A stretch of 64,000 bases of DNA, from the NCBI RefSeq assembly GCF_025336485.1, contig NZ_JAODAB010000002.1:1-64000 (forward strand). The letters run 5' to 3'. Every line of letters starts with the position of its first letter. Positions within the stretch are counted from its first letter, which is position 1. The position numbers were made by a program, and so were the translations under genes. Source of the DNA: Pseudomonas citri. Lineage in GTDB: Bacteria; Pseudomonadota; Gammaproteobacteria; Pseudomonadales; Pseudomonadaceae. Below, one piece after another: positions 48,176 to 57,362 of this stretch. Under the pieces are notes generated by a model, which had not been told where the DNA came from, ran no database searches, and saw only the letters and a program-made list of their open reading frames with translations.

Positions 48176-48713
48176 GCTGCACCGCCAGGAAGAAAAGCGT
48201 CGGGTCAGGTTCAGGGACCGGCCATTGCCGGTGCAAGCCCACGACCGGTTCGGAAAATTGCAAAGCCAGGCAGTCCAGCAGCCACGGTGGAACCTGCTTG
48301 TGCCACCCCCACAGTGCATTGAGACCGGCCGCCTCGACCTGCGCCATCGATACCGGCAAGCCCTCGACCGGCAGGCCGCCGCGAGTCCCCAGGCGATAGC
48401 CGGCGAACCGACGCGCCGACGCCGGCAGGCGCCGCAATGCCGCGCCCCGTGCAAGCGCAGGCAATAGCCGATAAGCGCCCATCAACAAGGCGATAGAGGG
48501 CAGTTGCCGCCAATGGCGAATCCATTGTTTCGCCACGCCGCCCAGCGCTGTCGAAGGCAACGCCCCTGGCAGCGCCAGCCCTTCGCGCACCATGCGGTTG
48601 AGCAGGCTGCGTGCCTCGGTGCCCTCGAACTCCGGCGGGATCACCAGGCGCTGCGGGTGCAGGTAAGCCAATGGTTCGGCGAGGATGCGCCGCAGGCATT
48701 CAACGTCCGACAT
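48147..48713 (-). CDS. sctK: T3SS sorting-platform protein SctK (OrgA-like)
   Basis: A 188-residue cytoplasmic adaptor that joins the SctQ platform to the inner membrane ring. It begins [20 protein letters not shown] and contains [13 protein letters not shown]. The ATG at 48713 has GAGG seven bases upstream; an in-frame GTG is one codon earlier. It overlaps sctJ by 14 bp and sctL by 29 bp. Identification rests mainly on position between sctJ and sctL and on size. Confidence 0.78.
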   Translation of the reverse strand: MSDVECLRRILAEPLAYLHPQRLVIPPEFEGTEARSLLNRMVREGLALPGALPSTALGGVAKQWIRHWRQLPSIALLMGAYRLLPALARGAALRRLPASARRFAGYRLGTRGGLPVEGLPVSMAQVEAAGLNALWGWHKQVPPWLLDCLALQFSEPVVGLHRQWPVPEPDPTLFFLAVQHARLDPIPG

Positions 48714-49425
48714 CACGCCGCCTCACGCCCGCAAAGAGATAAAGCCAGGCACCACCACCGGCCACCAGCAATCCGCCCATCACCCCCACCAGCCACGGCC
48801 AGGGCGAATAGCCTCGGGTGGTGCCGAGCCGCGACGGCCCGACGTGCTGGGTCGGCGAGCGCCTGGACAGCACCACCGAGACGTTCTCGTACTCCACCGC
48901 CGCGAAACTGTTCTTGAGAAAGCGCTTGATATCGGTAATCAGCAATTGCGGTTCGACATCGCGTTCATGCAACACCATCGCCGAGAGGTGGATAGGAGGC
49001 GACTTGCGCCCGCCCTCGCCGGCATCCACGTCATAACTGACATGCACCCGGGCCGACACCACGCCTTCGAGCACCGCCAGCGACTGTTCGATGCGTTGCT
49101 CCAGCGCCGAATACAAGCGAGCCTTTTCCGCCCGGGGCGAGGCTACCAGGGAATCGGCGGGGAACATCTCGGCCACTTGCAGGCGTGGGCGGGACGGTAA
49201 TGAATAAAGGTTGAGCAAATCGACGGCGGCGGAAAAATCCGGCTGATCGATCCTCACCGCATAGCCGGCTTTACCGGCGTCGACTTTCACCGCCGCGATG
49301 TTGTTGCGTTGCAAGACGGAAAGCACTTCATTGGCCTGCTGCTGATCCAGCCCCTCCAGCAGGGTCGGCTGGCGGCAACCCGACAACGCCAGGCACAACA
49401 ACAGTAGCGCCACGCCCGGTTTCAT
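48700..49425 (-). CDS. sctJ: T3SS inner membrane ring lipoprotein SctJ (PrgK)
   Basis: A 241-residue protein with a lipoprotein signal peptide ([12 protein letters not shown]; lipid on Cys17), two periplasmic ring-building domains ([20 protein letters not shown] is the family hallmark), and a C-terminal transmembrane helix ([21 protein letters not shown]). It forms the inner ring with SctD. It overlaps sctI by 4 bp (ATGA). Confidence 0.95.
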   Translation of the reverse strand: MKPGVALLLLCLALSGCRQPTLLEGLDQQQANEVLSVLQRNNIAAVKVDAGKAGYAVRIDQPDFSAAVDLLNLYSLPSRPRLQVAEMFPADSLVASPRAEKARLYSALEQRIEQSLAVLEGVVSARVHVSYDVDAGEGGRKSPPIHLSAMVLHERDVEPQLLITDIKRFLKNSFAAVEYENVSVVLSRRSPTQHVGPSRLGTTRGYSPWPWLVGVMGGLLVAGGGAWLYLFAGVRRRDVGR

Positions 49426-49730
49426 GACGCGCGCAACAGGGTTTCTGCCGTGCCCACCGCTTTGCGCACCAGCACGTTGAGCAAGTTGATGTCCACGTTG
49501 TATTGCCCCGTCAGCTCCTGCAATTGGGCCAATACTTCAGGGTTGCTGATATCTGGACGCTGCAACAGCTGATTGATGGTCGAGACCTCTTGTGCGCTGT
49601 CTACCGCCGAACCGGCAAATGCCTCGATCAAGCGCGACTCAAGTGAAACCACCGGGCCTTCCTGCGGCCCGCGCAGCTCACTGAAGGCTGGGCCGTGAAT
49701 AAGCGAAGGGGAAACAATATTGATGGACAT
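49422..49730 (-). CDS. sctI: T3SS inner rod protein SctI (PrgJ)
   Basis: A 102-residue protein with the inner-rod C-terminal helix ([18 protein letters not shown]). The ATG at 49730 ([13 protein letters not shown]) has GAGTG upstream and gives PrgJ-like size; another in-frame ATG is 9 bp earlier. It lies between the needle gene sctF and sctJ, as in Salmonella prgI-prgJ-prgK. Confidence 0.87.
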   Translation of the reverse strand: MSINIVSPSLIHGPAFSELRGPQEGPVVSLESRLIEAFAGSAVDSAQEVSTINQLLQRPDISNPEVLAQLQELTGQYNVDINLLNVLVRKAVGTAETLLRAS

Positions 49731-49790
49731 ACGATGCACTCAGGAAAACGGCCACCGCCACGAACGATGGCCAGTCGAAGAAAACCAGCG

Positions 49791-50051
49791 TCAGCGAGCC
49801 GCCTGGATGATCGCCATGTCGATATCCTTGAAGCCCTTGATCGTGTTGGTCTGGGCGTTGCGGAAAACCGTGTACGACGAAAACGCCGTTTGATAGGCCG
49901 CCAACAGCCCCGGGTCAGAGGCGTCTTTTTTCAGATCATCAAGCGCCTTATCCAGGGCGTCCTTGAGCTTCGCTGCGCCTAGCTCAAACGCGGCGGCTTG
50001 CTCGCCAAGAAAGTCATCGGGAAATGTGATGGGTAAACCGATACCAGCCAT
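49791..50051 (-). CDS. sctF: T3SS needle subunit SctF (PrgI)
   Basis: An 86-residue protein with a helix-turn-helix needle fold. The turn region DASDPGLLAAYQTAFSSYTV corresponds to the conserved P-x-x-P/DP-turn and C-terminal helix of PrgI (..FRNAQTNTIKGFKDIDMAII). It polymerises into the extracellular needle. It sits between sctD and sctI. Confidence 0.93.
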   Translation of the reverse strand: MAGIGLPITFPDDFLGEQAAAFELGAAKLKDALDKALDDLKKDASDPGLLAAYQTAFSSYTVFRNAQTNTIKGFKDIDMAIIQAAR

Positions 50052-50058
50052 TGCTCAC

Positions 50059-51234
50059 CTACTGTGTCTGTTTGGAAAAAAACCAGGACGAAGCACTCGT
50101 CTTGACGTAGCCCTGCGGGCCGGTTTGAAACGACTTGCCCTTGAGCGCGTCGTCCTTGAGCGCGACGGTGAAGTGCACATAGCGATCACCCCACCGCCGG
50201 TAAAAATCGTCGACGTACTGGCTCGTCGCAGCCAACTCGGCATCCTGCAAGTTGCCCTCGACGGCGAACGTGACACTGTCCTCGTGCTCGATCCGGCTGA
50301 AGGGCAATGCCAGGCGTTGCAAACCGCCCTGCGCCAGGTCCGCGAGCAACTTGTCATCCTGTATCTGCACCACAACGTCGTCAGCGTAAGGCGCCGCCGC
50401 GAGCAGCGTATCGAGCAGCCGTGCCTGCTTGTCGGGCGTGACCACATTGCGTTGCCCGCTCAGTAGCAGGCGTGGCGTCGACGGGTCCCTCATGTCCAGG
50501 AAATGCCAGGCCAGTTGCGGATCCTGGTCGACCAGCACCTGCTCCAGCCGACGGCGCTCCTGGTCCCTCATCAGCACCTTGCCGCTCAGGGCGTTGTGGC
50601 GTGTCAGCACCTGGCGGCTCCAGCCGGCATCGCGCTCGGAATCCACAAAGACATAGACCGCATGATCGCGCCCCGCCAGCACCTGAACCTGGGCACTGGC
50701 ACCGGTAATCAGCGCACGAATATCGGTTTCAGGCTTGGGCTGCGGCATCGACCAAAGCCCCAGCATGGCAGCCAGCACAACCAGTGCCAGGGCAGCTGCG
50801 CCCCATCGCATCCAAGGTGCACGCCCACTCACGAACGTGGCGGCTTCGGATGGGGTGTCGGATCCTTGGCCAAGGCAATCGGGGGCCCAGGGTTGATATT
50901 CAGGACGCAAGGCAATTTGCAGGCTGCCGATCTGCACCCTGGCCTGAAAGGCACAGTGGCGTATCTCCACCGATTCGCCGAGCAGCCGCAGCGGCAAACC
51001 GTCTGCGGTGGCTTGGTCGGCGAGTACCTCGAAATTGCAGCCACCGGCCTCCAGCGGAACGAAGAGGGTCTGCGCCGGAATGCTGGCAGAACCTGCATCG
51101 CCGCCAAGCAGATCCATAGCCCCCACCACGAACAGGGTGGTGCCTTCACTCAGCAGGAATTCACAGCCCTGCAACGGACCATTGAGTATCCGCAGAACAC
51201 AAGGCTGTAGCGTAGGGGCCGTCGGGACTGTCAC
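50059..51234 (-). CDS. sctD: T3SS inner membrane ring protein SctD (PrgH)
   Basis: A 391-residue protein. The N-terminal cytoplasmic forkhead-like domain has VLRILNGPLQGCEFLLSEGT and TLFVVG, strongly like PrgH. One transmembrane helix is at ~144-162 (WGAAALALVVLAAMLGLW), followed by periplasmic ring domains. The GTG at 51234 is chosen because GGAG lies eight bases upstream and the length then equals PrgH; the frame extends to a TTG at 51285. A 141-bp gap separates it from iagB, with a GC hairpin at 51346-51367. Confidence 0.92.
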   Translation of the reverse strand: MTVPTAPTLQPCVLRILNGPLQGCEFLLSEGTTLFVVGAMDLLGGDAGSASIPAQTLFVPLEAGGCNFEVLADQATADGLPLRLLGESVEIRHCAFQARVQIGSLQIALRPEYQPWAPDCLGQGSDTPSEAATFVSGRAPWMRWGAAALALVVLAAMLGLWSMPQPKPETDIRALITGASAQVQVLAGRDHAVYVFVDSERDAGWSRQVLTRHNALSGKVLMRDQERRRLEQVLVDQDPQLAWHFLDMRDPSTPRLLLSGQRNVVTPDKQARLLDTLLAAAPYADDVVVQIQDDKLLADLAQGGLQRLALPFSRIEHEDSVTFAVEGNLQDAELAATSQYVDDFYRRWGDRYVHFTVALKDDALKGKSFQTGPQGYVKTSASSWFFSKQTQ

Positions 51235-51345
51235 CGTCCGAACTCCAGGGCAATCAAATGAACCGTCATGGTAGGCACCCGGCAAACTGGCTTCCTGATC
51301 GAAATCTGTTGGCTGCGCCGCGCAAGAGATCAGAATCCCCCAGCA

Positions 51346-51367
51346 AGCCCCTCGCCACAGAGGGGCT
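51346..51367 (-). terminator. GC-rich hairpin between iagB and sctD
   Basis: AGCCCCTC and GAGGGGCT arms with a 6-base loop, just beyond the iagB stop codon. There is no T-run, so it may be a weak terminator or an mRNA end stabiliser. Confidence 0.35.
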
Positions 51368-51375
51368 CGACGGGA

Positions 51376-51870
51376 TCATCCATCCGCCGCCTCGGCTACA
51401 GGTCGCCCCCGCTGGCCCTGGATGAGCACTTGATAGCGCTGCCAGACCTTGCGCGCATAACGCAGTCGTGCCGCCTGGCGATGAGGTGAGTTGCCCGCGT
51501 TGTAAGCGCCGACCGCCGTCCAGTTGTAACCGTAGCGGGCGATGAACCCGGCCAGCACTGATGCGCCGACTTCCACCGACAGGCACGGTTCATCCAGCAG
51601 GCGCTGTTCGGTAATGCCGCGGGCACTCAGGTCGGGCAGATGGATGCTGTTGATCTGCATCAGCCCGATGTCGCGGGTGCCGTTGCGGTTGTGGTTGATT
51701 GCATCGGGCCGCAGTCCGGACTCGACATCGGCGATGGCGCGCAGCAGTTCGGGTTCGATGGCATGCAATTGCCCCGCCTTGCTCCAGCACCAGGCGTGCG
51801 CCTGGGCCATGCCAAGTCCCAAACCGAGACACACCGGCACGCACGACCACTTTCTTGCGCCTCGCTTCAT
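51376..51870 (-). CDS. iagB: T3SS-associated lytic transglycosylase IagB
   Basis: A 164-residue protein with a signal peptide (CVPVCLGLGLGMAQAHA) and an SLT domain: the catalytic Glu is in ELLRAIADVESGLRPDAI, and IGLMQINSIHL and YNWTAVGAYNAGNS follow. It cuts peptidoglycan locally so that the secretion apparatus can cross the wall. It overlaps the hilA-like gene by 4 bp (ATGA), as hilA-iagB pair in Salmonella. Confidence 0.93.
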   Translation of the reverse strand: MKRGARKWSCVPVCLGLGLGMAQAHAWCWSKAGQLHAIEPELLRAIADVESGLRPDAINHNRNGTRDIGLMQINSIHLPDLSARGITEQRLLDEPCLSVEVGASVLAGFIARYGYNWTAVGAYNAGNSPHRQAARLRYARKVWQRYQVLIQGQRGRPVAEAADG

Positions 51871-53126
51871 GCCAGGCGCCTCTCACCGATCCACGCCAGC
51901 TGTTCATGGATGCGCATTCGCAGGATCTGCGCGCGAACACACCCCGGATCGTGCGCCAGGCACTGGTCGATCAACTGCGCGGCCTGTTCGTTGCGTCGCC
52001 AGAACCAGTGATGCCAGGCATGGAAATACAACACGTCGGCCGGGTCGCCCGACAGCAGGCAACGCCGGAACAACACCTGGGCAGCTTGCTCGCAGCCGCG
52101 CAAACTGGTGAGCAACGCCAGCCGGGTCAACGCCGGGACACTACCGGGGTCCAGCGCCAACGCGCTGGAAACCGCCGAATAAGCTTCTTCGATTGCCCGC
52201 TCCGGCTCCCCCAGGCCCATCATCGCCTGCCCCAGCCAGACATCGGCCAACCCCCACCAGGGCGGCGCGTACCCGGCGTCGAGTTTCAAACACTGGCGGA
52301 ACAGCACAAGGGCGTCGCGCAGGCTTTGCACCGTGTGCTGCTGCACACTGCACAGCCCATTGAGATACGCCACCGCCACCGCATAAGACCCACAGCGTTC
52401 ACCCACCGGCCGCAGCCCCGGAACACGCTGCGCCACCAGACACGTCAACGCGCCCAGCGCCTCCCCGGGGTCACAGGCATCCAACGTTTGCCCATGCACC
52501 AGGGCCTGGTCGCGACCACGGATCAACTCCACCGACCACTGCCGCTGCTCGCCCGAACCGATGAAACGCCCGCTCAGGCAATAATCCGCCGCCAACCGCC
52601 CGGCCAACGAACGCACGTCATCCACTGCACCACTGGCCGCGATCAGCCCCGAGGGAATGACATGCAACGCCTCGCCGAACGCCGTGGTCAATTGGCGGAT
52701 GATCAGGTCCTGCAGATCCAGCGCGGCAACCTCGTCCAGGTGACGAAAAGGCAACACCGCCAACGAAGGCGCCGCCGCCCGCGCCTGGCCTGGCACGTCG
52801 AGTTCGACCACGACGCCGGTGAAGCGATAACCCTGGCCGTACACCGTCGCAATGTAGCCCTTGTTGTCCTTGAACAACTTGCGCAAGGCGTAAATACAGC
52901 GGGTCAATGACTCCTCCGCAGCGTCCATCCGGGGCCAGACCTGGTCCAGCAGGTAATCCTTGCTGACCACCGTACCCGCCGACTGCAACAACAGGCGCAA
53001 CACGTGCAGCTCTTTGGGGGGGACATGAACTCCTTGTCCATCTCGCATCAGCGTTCCATCGCTTTGCAATAGCCAGTGGTCAAAAACGAATGACTTCACC
53101 AGCGGATGATCAGTTGCACTGTCCAT
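51867..53126 (-). CDS. HilA-like transcriptional regulator of the T3SS
   Basis: A 419-residue protein. The N-terminal OmpR-type winged helix (~10-105) includes VHVPPKELHVLRLLLQSAGT and ESLTRCIYALRKLFKDN, YIATVYGQGYRF. There is no receiver domain. The C-terminal half is rich in helical TPR-like repeats (LALDPGSVPALTRLALL; LKLDAGYAPPWWGLADVW), the same layout as HilA. It directly precedes iagB and sctD in the same direction, so it probably activates the sct operons. It starts downstream of a terminator and has its own 280-bp upstream region. Confidence 0.9.
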   Translation of the reverse strand: MDSATDHPLVKSFVFDHWLLQSDGTLMRDGQGVHVPPKELHVLRLLLQSAGTVVSKDYLLDQVWPRMDAAEESLTRCIYALRKLFKDNKGYIATVYGQGYRFTGVVVELDVPGQARAAAPSLAVLPFRHLDEVAALDLQDLIIRQLTTAFGEALHVIPSGLIAASGAVDDVRSLAGRLAADYCLSGRFIGSGEQRQWSVELIRGRDQALVHGQTLDACDPGEALGALTCLVAQRVPGLRPVGERCGSYAVAVAYLNGLCSVQQHTVQSLRDALVLFRQCLKLDAGYAPPWWGLADVWLGQAMMGLGEPERAIEEAYSAVSSALALDPGSVPALTRLALLTSLRGCEQAAQVLFRRCLLSGDPADVLYFHAWHHWFWRRNEQAAQLIDQCLAHDPGCVRAQILRMRIHEQLAWIGERRLA

Positions 53127-53295
53127 ACTCTGAGACTTCTCTATAGAAAGTTACTGAAGCGCAATTGAGCCTGCCGGGTGGGCAGGCTCGGGATGGCGAG
53201 GTGCGTGACTATAGGAAGATGTGTGGGGGGATTCCGTAGGTAGATGCGCCCACCACCCAAAGAAAACACGACAGATATTGTAGGAAAACAAACCA

Positions 53296-53330
53296 TTAAA
53301 AAATGCCTTACAACCAAGCTGCAAGGCATT
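53296..53330 (-). terminator. rho-independent terminator after the methyltransferase-like gene
   Basis: On the minus strand AATGCCTTGCA..TGTAAGGCATT followed by TTTTT. It lies about 80 bp beyond the stop codon and separates the sicA-to-methyltransferase unit from hilA. The surrounding 53127-53406 gap is A+T-rich and holds no gene. Confidence 0.85.
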
Positions 53331-53406
53331 TATTCAACCATCAAAATTTTCTACAACCATTTTTTATATCGATTAAAACTTTCTCCATCCACCCATAAAC
53401 CAAAAA

Positions 53407-54648
53407 CTATAGTTCCCCATCCAAAGACCTCAAGCCACTTATAGGTACAGTGACATATTTTTGAACCCCAGCCTTTAGTGCGCCCGAATCTATCAGCGCA
53501 TCCAATGATCGATCACGATCAAGACCCCCGACCTCCGATTTTACGAAGGTAATAGAGTAGGTTCTTTCGGCTTTCGAACTGATAGCTGTAGAGCTAACGG
53601 GGGTTAACCCTGCTTTTTGAGCCATGTCCAATAAATTTGTTCTGGAGAAATAGTTAGCCGGCGTTTCCTTTTCAACATACGCGTTGTACCGCGCCTCAAG
53701 CTCATCACCTGACATGTCAGGATCACGATGAAGATCCGAATATATTTCAGTCACCATATGCATTAAATCAAGCTCCGCACTACCTAGCGCGCTGCTATGT
53801 TCAGAAACGGTTAATACACCACCTTCATTTAAAAGACTGGCCGTCTGTATAAGACTTTGCTGCTGCACTTCCGGACTTGGAAAGTGGTGCAGAGAATGTT
53901 GATACATAACACAATCAAAGCCAATCCCATCCAACAGCGGATTACTGCCACTTTCGCCAGACACTCTGCCGGACGCCATGTTACTGCCGTTGTAGTAAAT
54001 AGTCTTGACGGACGGATTTCTATCATTAGGAGCGGCAACAACCTCATGACTGTTATGATCCCAGCTGACTGCGGTTTCCACCTCAAGCACGTAAGGATGT
54101 ACAGGAGAGTTAAGGTAATCCGCAACATGGGAAGCAACATACGACGTTAGCTTCCCATCATTACCACCGACGTCCAGCAACCGAATGAACTCGGCCCCTT
54201 GGCCAAGCTTGTGGTTAGCTTCCATTATCATCCTGGCAATACTTTGCCCTTTCGAACTCAAATGGTCTGCAGCCACCGAGGCATTTTCAACTTTACTGGA
54301 CGCATTTAAACCATGATACCAATCACGAATCACATCCAAAAAAACTCGATTATGAATTTGTTCCCCATCGCCTCTCACGACCGCCATAAGCCTAGCCAGC
54401 AGCTGATCTTTATGCTCCGACTTTATTGACCAATCATTATTGTCAGAGTGATATGTAACTATTTGCTTTACATCACTCTCCCTTTCAATTCGCGCGCCAT
54501 GCAAACGCAAAAAATCCCCTATAAAAAACTCACTCCTTACATCAAGCCGCTCATATGAACCCGGCTCAACACTAGGCTTCATCGCCAACGAAAAACTGCG
54601 ATCATAAGTGATAACAGTTGGTGAATTCAAACTGGCACTCGCAACCAT
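53407..54648 (-). CDS. SAM-dependent methyltransferase-like protein inside the T3SS island
   Basis: A 413-residue protein. Motif I of class I methyltransferases is FIRLLDVGGNDGKLTSYVAS (~148-167), with later motifs FDCVMYQHSLHHFPSPEV and LLNEGGVLTVSEHSSALG. The Ser/Thr-rich N-terminus (MVASASLNSPTVITYDRS) has no signal peptide or membrane segment and could be a T3SS export signal. The ATG at 54648 has AAGG six bases upstream. It follows iacP by 142 bp and ends in a strong terminator. It is clearly more A+T-rich than the sct genes. It could be an effector or an enzyme acting with the acyl carrier protein; the substrate is not known. Confidence 0.8.
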   Translation of the reverse strand: MVASASLNSPTVITYDRSFSLAMKPSVEPGSYERLDVRSEFFIGDFLRLHGARIERESDVKQIVTYHSDNNDWSIKSEHKDQLLARLMAVVRGDGEQIHNRVFLDVIRDWYHGLNASSKVENASVAADHLSSKGQSIARMIMEANHKLGQGAEFIRLLDVGGNDGKLTSYVASHVADYLNSPVHPYVLEVETAVSWDHNSHEVVAAPNDRNPSVKTIYYNGSNMASGRVSGESGSNPLLDGIGFDCVMYQHSLHHFPSPEVQQQSLIQTASLLNEGGVLTVSEHSSALGSAELDLMHMVTEIYSDLHRDPDMSGDELEARYNAYVEKETPANYFSRTNLLDMAQKAGLTPVSSTAISSKAERTYSITFVKSEVGGLDRDRSLDALIDSGALKAGVQKYVTVPISGLRSLDGEL

Positions 54649-54790
54649 AACAAACCTTAATTTTCCATATAACACTATAAAACAGCATCCGCTCAGACCC
54701 AAAAATTCGGCCAACCCAAGCATCAACAACTCAACTTACAGAAAAATCTGTTTAGCCATCCATTGCCCAAGGGTATCCACAATCTATTAT

Positions 54791-55054
54791 TCAGACCATA
54801 TACTTGCACCTTTCGACCAAACGACAAACATCTCCAACAGTGCTGCACAGCTCCACATCTGCATCCGGCAAATCCACTTCAAACTTTTCATTCAACGCCA
54901 AAACAATCTCCACCAAACTCATGGAATCCACATATAGGTCCTCCACCAATCGCGATTCAGATTCAATTTCTCGACACCACACAGGACAAAAACCTCTCAA
55001 GATCGTTACCACTTGAGACTGAATTTCACCCTCAGCTTTCGACTGCTCAGACAT
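54791..55054 (-). CDS. iacP: T3SS-associated acyl carrier protein (IacP-like)
   Basis: An 87-residue acidic four-helix protein with the phosphopantetheine attachment motif DSM (VEDLYVDSMSLVEIVLALNE). In Salmonella SPI-1, iacP lies after the sip genes and is reported to aid secretion of translocators and effectors. Here it follows the tip-protein gene sctA after 93 bp. The start at 55054 (MSEQSKAEGE) lacks a strong Shine-Dalgarno. The gene is A+T-rich like its downstream neighbour. Confidence 0.88.
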   Translation of the reverse strand: MSEQSKAEGEIQSQVVTILRGFCPVWCREIESESRLVEDLYVDSMSLVEIVLALNEKFEVDLPDADVELCSTVGDVCRLVERCKYMV

Positions 55055-55147
55055 TTTTTATACCATTGAAAAATCCATTTGCTGACGACCGTAGCAAACT
55101 TCAAACTTCCTTCTTCCTGAACCGCAAGGCTTTCTTCAATTAGCGCT

Positions 55148-56245
55148 TTAAAAACTCAACATCGCCCGCAACATATCCGCAAACTGATTCAAATGCGCCG
55201 ACAGCGTCTTATTGAAATTGTCATGATATGAATTGGCATTCGAATACTTCTGCGTCAACGACTGCAGCATGTTTTTCAGGCGCTCTTCCTGCGCGTTGAA
55301 ACCGGTTTGCCATTGGTTGTACTTGGCGGTATCCCACGTCACCGTGCCGCCCGCAGGCAGGCTGTCTTTCATGATGGTGAGCGGCCCGAGGTCGATGACG
55401 ACGCACCAAGTGCCGTCGTCATTTTGTTTGAGGCAACTTGCAGGCAGGCCCAAGGCTTCGCGCCATTCCTCGGCGTCTTCCTTGCTGGCACCTCCTTCTT
55501 CGGAGGTTGGAAAGAGCACAGATGCCGGGTTGGGATGTTTATATCTGTCGATTAGGCTGGTCAGTGCGGCACGCAGGGCGCTGACGCTTATCTTGACCTC
55601 TTTACCGTCGTTCGCACCCTCGATCCAATCTTTCATCTGCGCGGTGATTTCAGCATTGAAAGCGGCGAAGAAGTCGGAATAGGCCGCGATGATGTGTTCG
55701 TAAACGCCGAGGTAGCCGTTCTTGATCAGTTCGATCAGTTCAAGGAGCTTTTCGAAGAAGTCGTTCGAGGCATTGATCGTCGCATCCAACGCCTCCGCGA
55801 TTTCGAGGGGTTTGTTCTCTTCCGGATGTGCTTTGAGCGCCAGCAGGATTTGGCTTTGTGCGTCAGCGATCTTCTGGCGCTGCTTTTCGTCCAGTCGGCC
55901 GGTTTCCAGGCTGTGGGCCATCACGGCGCAACACTGGCGCACCTGTATGGCCCACATTTGCGCTCGGTCACGTTTGACATGAAGCTGTTCGGCAAACTCC
56001 ACAACGGACTGCTGCGCCGTCGCCTCGGTGGCCATGGCGCCCAGTAGCTTGTCGGTGACTGGCGAGCATTTGAGCAGATGGCCGAGGCTACGGTTCATAA
56101 CGTTCATCGATCTGTCCAGCAGTTGCGCCAGGGAGCTGACGGTTTGAACCTCAACTTCCAGGTCAGGAGGCGACGCTGTGTCGGTCACGGCCTCCAGGTT
56201 CGGCCGCGACACAACGGGTAAACGGGCAAATTGGGTGATTTCCAT
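55148..56245 (-). CDS. sctA: T3SS needle tip protein SctA (SipD/IpaD-like)
   Basis: A 365-residue protein with the central coiled coil and the family C-terminus (YSNANSYHDNFNKTLSAHLN, then QFADMLRAM) that docks on the needle. The ATG at 56245 has GAGGAGA eight bases upstream. It caps the needle and controls insertion of SctE and SctB. It follows sctB by 13 bp. Confidence 0.9.
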   Translation of the reverse strand: MEITQFARLPVVSRPNLEAVTDTASPPDLEVEVQTVSSLAQLLDRSMNVMNRSLGHLLKCSPVTDKLLGAMATEATAQQSVVEFAEQLHVKRDRAQMWAIQVRQCCAVMAHSLETGRLDEKQRQKIADAQSQILLALKAHPEENKPLEIAEALDATINASNDFFEKLLELIELIKNGYLGVYEHIIAAYSDFFAAFNAEITAQMKDWIEGANDGKEVKISVSALRAALTSLIDRYKHPNPASVLFPTSEEGGASKEDAEEWREALGLPASCLKQNDDGTWCVVIDLGPLTIMKDSLPAGGTVTWDTAKYNQWQTGFNAQEERLKNMLQSLTQKYSNANSYHDNFNKTLSAHLNQFADMLRAMLSF

Positions 56246-56258
56246 AGGTCTTGTCTCC

Positions 56259-57338
56259 TCAAGCCGTCACGGCGCGAATAACGTCACTGCGCGATTGCAA
56301 AAGCTGCATCACCATGTCCATCAGTTTTTGCAGCAACGCCGCCTCGGCCGCGTCTTTCTGGGCGATTTCATCGGCCAGGCTCTTCTGACTGCTCTGCGCA
56401 CTTTGCTGCAACACTTCTTTCTCGCGCGCCGCGTGCTCGGTCATGCGCACCATGTTCGACACCACCTGGCTCAGGCTCATCGACATGGCGTTGAGGGCGC
56501 GGCCGATTTCCAGTTTCTTTTCGATACCCTTGCTGCCCATTTGGCTCAGCCAGTCACTGGTTTGGCCGACCTTCTGGACCTTGAGGATCTCGCCGTCGAA
56601 CCAGGCTTGTTCCTGGGCCGTCAGCGTCGTGTCCTTGGGTTTGAAATGGGCTGTCGTCGGGCGGCCGAAATCATCGAGTGTGTTGATTTTGTAGGTGGTT
56701 TGCGGATCCCAATGCTCACGCTGACGCTCCACCTTGAGGTCGCGTTCCAGGTTGCCGGCGTCCAGGGCGTTACGTTTATGCAGGTTGATGTCGGCGTGCT
56801 TCAACCCTTGGCCCTGAAAGGTCTTGAGCATGGCGAATCCAGCGATGGCACCGGACACCACGGCCCCGGTGATCGCGCTGTGCAGCGCCGCCTTGCCGGA
56901 CTCGACAATGGCCGCGCCCTGGGCCTTGGCCGCCTCGGAGGCCATGACGCTGAAGTGACCGCGCAGTTGCGCGTTGGTCACTCGTGCGACATTCAGTGCA
57001 ATGATCACGGCCACCAGGACATTCGCGTGTTTTTCCCAGGCGCCGGGGTCGAATTTCAGTTCGTTGCGCGCTTCGTCGCTGAGCATCATCGAAGCGGCCA
57101 TGAAGTCTTGCCAATCCGCCTCGGTGAGCGAATAAGCGTCGATGGCCCTTTCCAGCTCTGCCGCCGAAGGCACCGTGGCACCGGAATGATCGAGGACCTG
57201 TCTGGCGACGGCCTCCGCGAACACCGACGAGCCAGAGAACGGCTTGAGATGTTTCGAATTCTGTTCCTGGGCGACCAGCTCGCTCATCCCTGTATCAAGG
57301 GTGAGGACATGCCTGTTCGTCGTGTCGATAGCGTTCAT
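56259..57338 (-). CDS. sctB: T3SS translocator SctB (SipC/IpaC-like)
   Basis: A 359-residue protein with a central hydrophobic segment (SAITGAVVSGAIAGFAML, ~153-170) and a C-terminal helical region (GRALNAMSMSLSQVVSNMVR). It is the minor pore subunit inserted in host membranes. Start ATG 57338 follows AGGGA. It is shorter than Salmonella SipC (about 409 residues). Identification rests on position between sctE and sctA and the single membrane region. Confidence 0.85.
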   Translation of the reverse strand: MNAIDTTNRHVLTLDTGMSELVAQEQNSKHLKPFSGSSVFAEAVARQVLDHSGATVPSAAELERAIDAYSLTEADWQDFMAASMMLSDEARNELKFDPGAWEKHANVLVAVIIALNVARVTNAQLRGHFSVMASEAAKAQGAAIVESGKAALHSAITGAVVSGAIAGFAMLKTFQGQGLKHADINLHKRNALDAGNLERDLKVERQREHWDPQTTYKINTLDDFGRPTTAHFKPKDTTLTAQEQAWFDGEILKVQKVGQTSDWLSQMGSKGIEKKLEIGRALNAMSMSLSQVVSNMVRMTEHAAREKEVLQQSAQSSQKSLADEIAQKDAAEAALLQKLMDMVMQLLQSRSDVIRAVTA

Positions 57339-57362
57339 CGTAGTTCCCTGTATCCGTGATGT

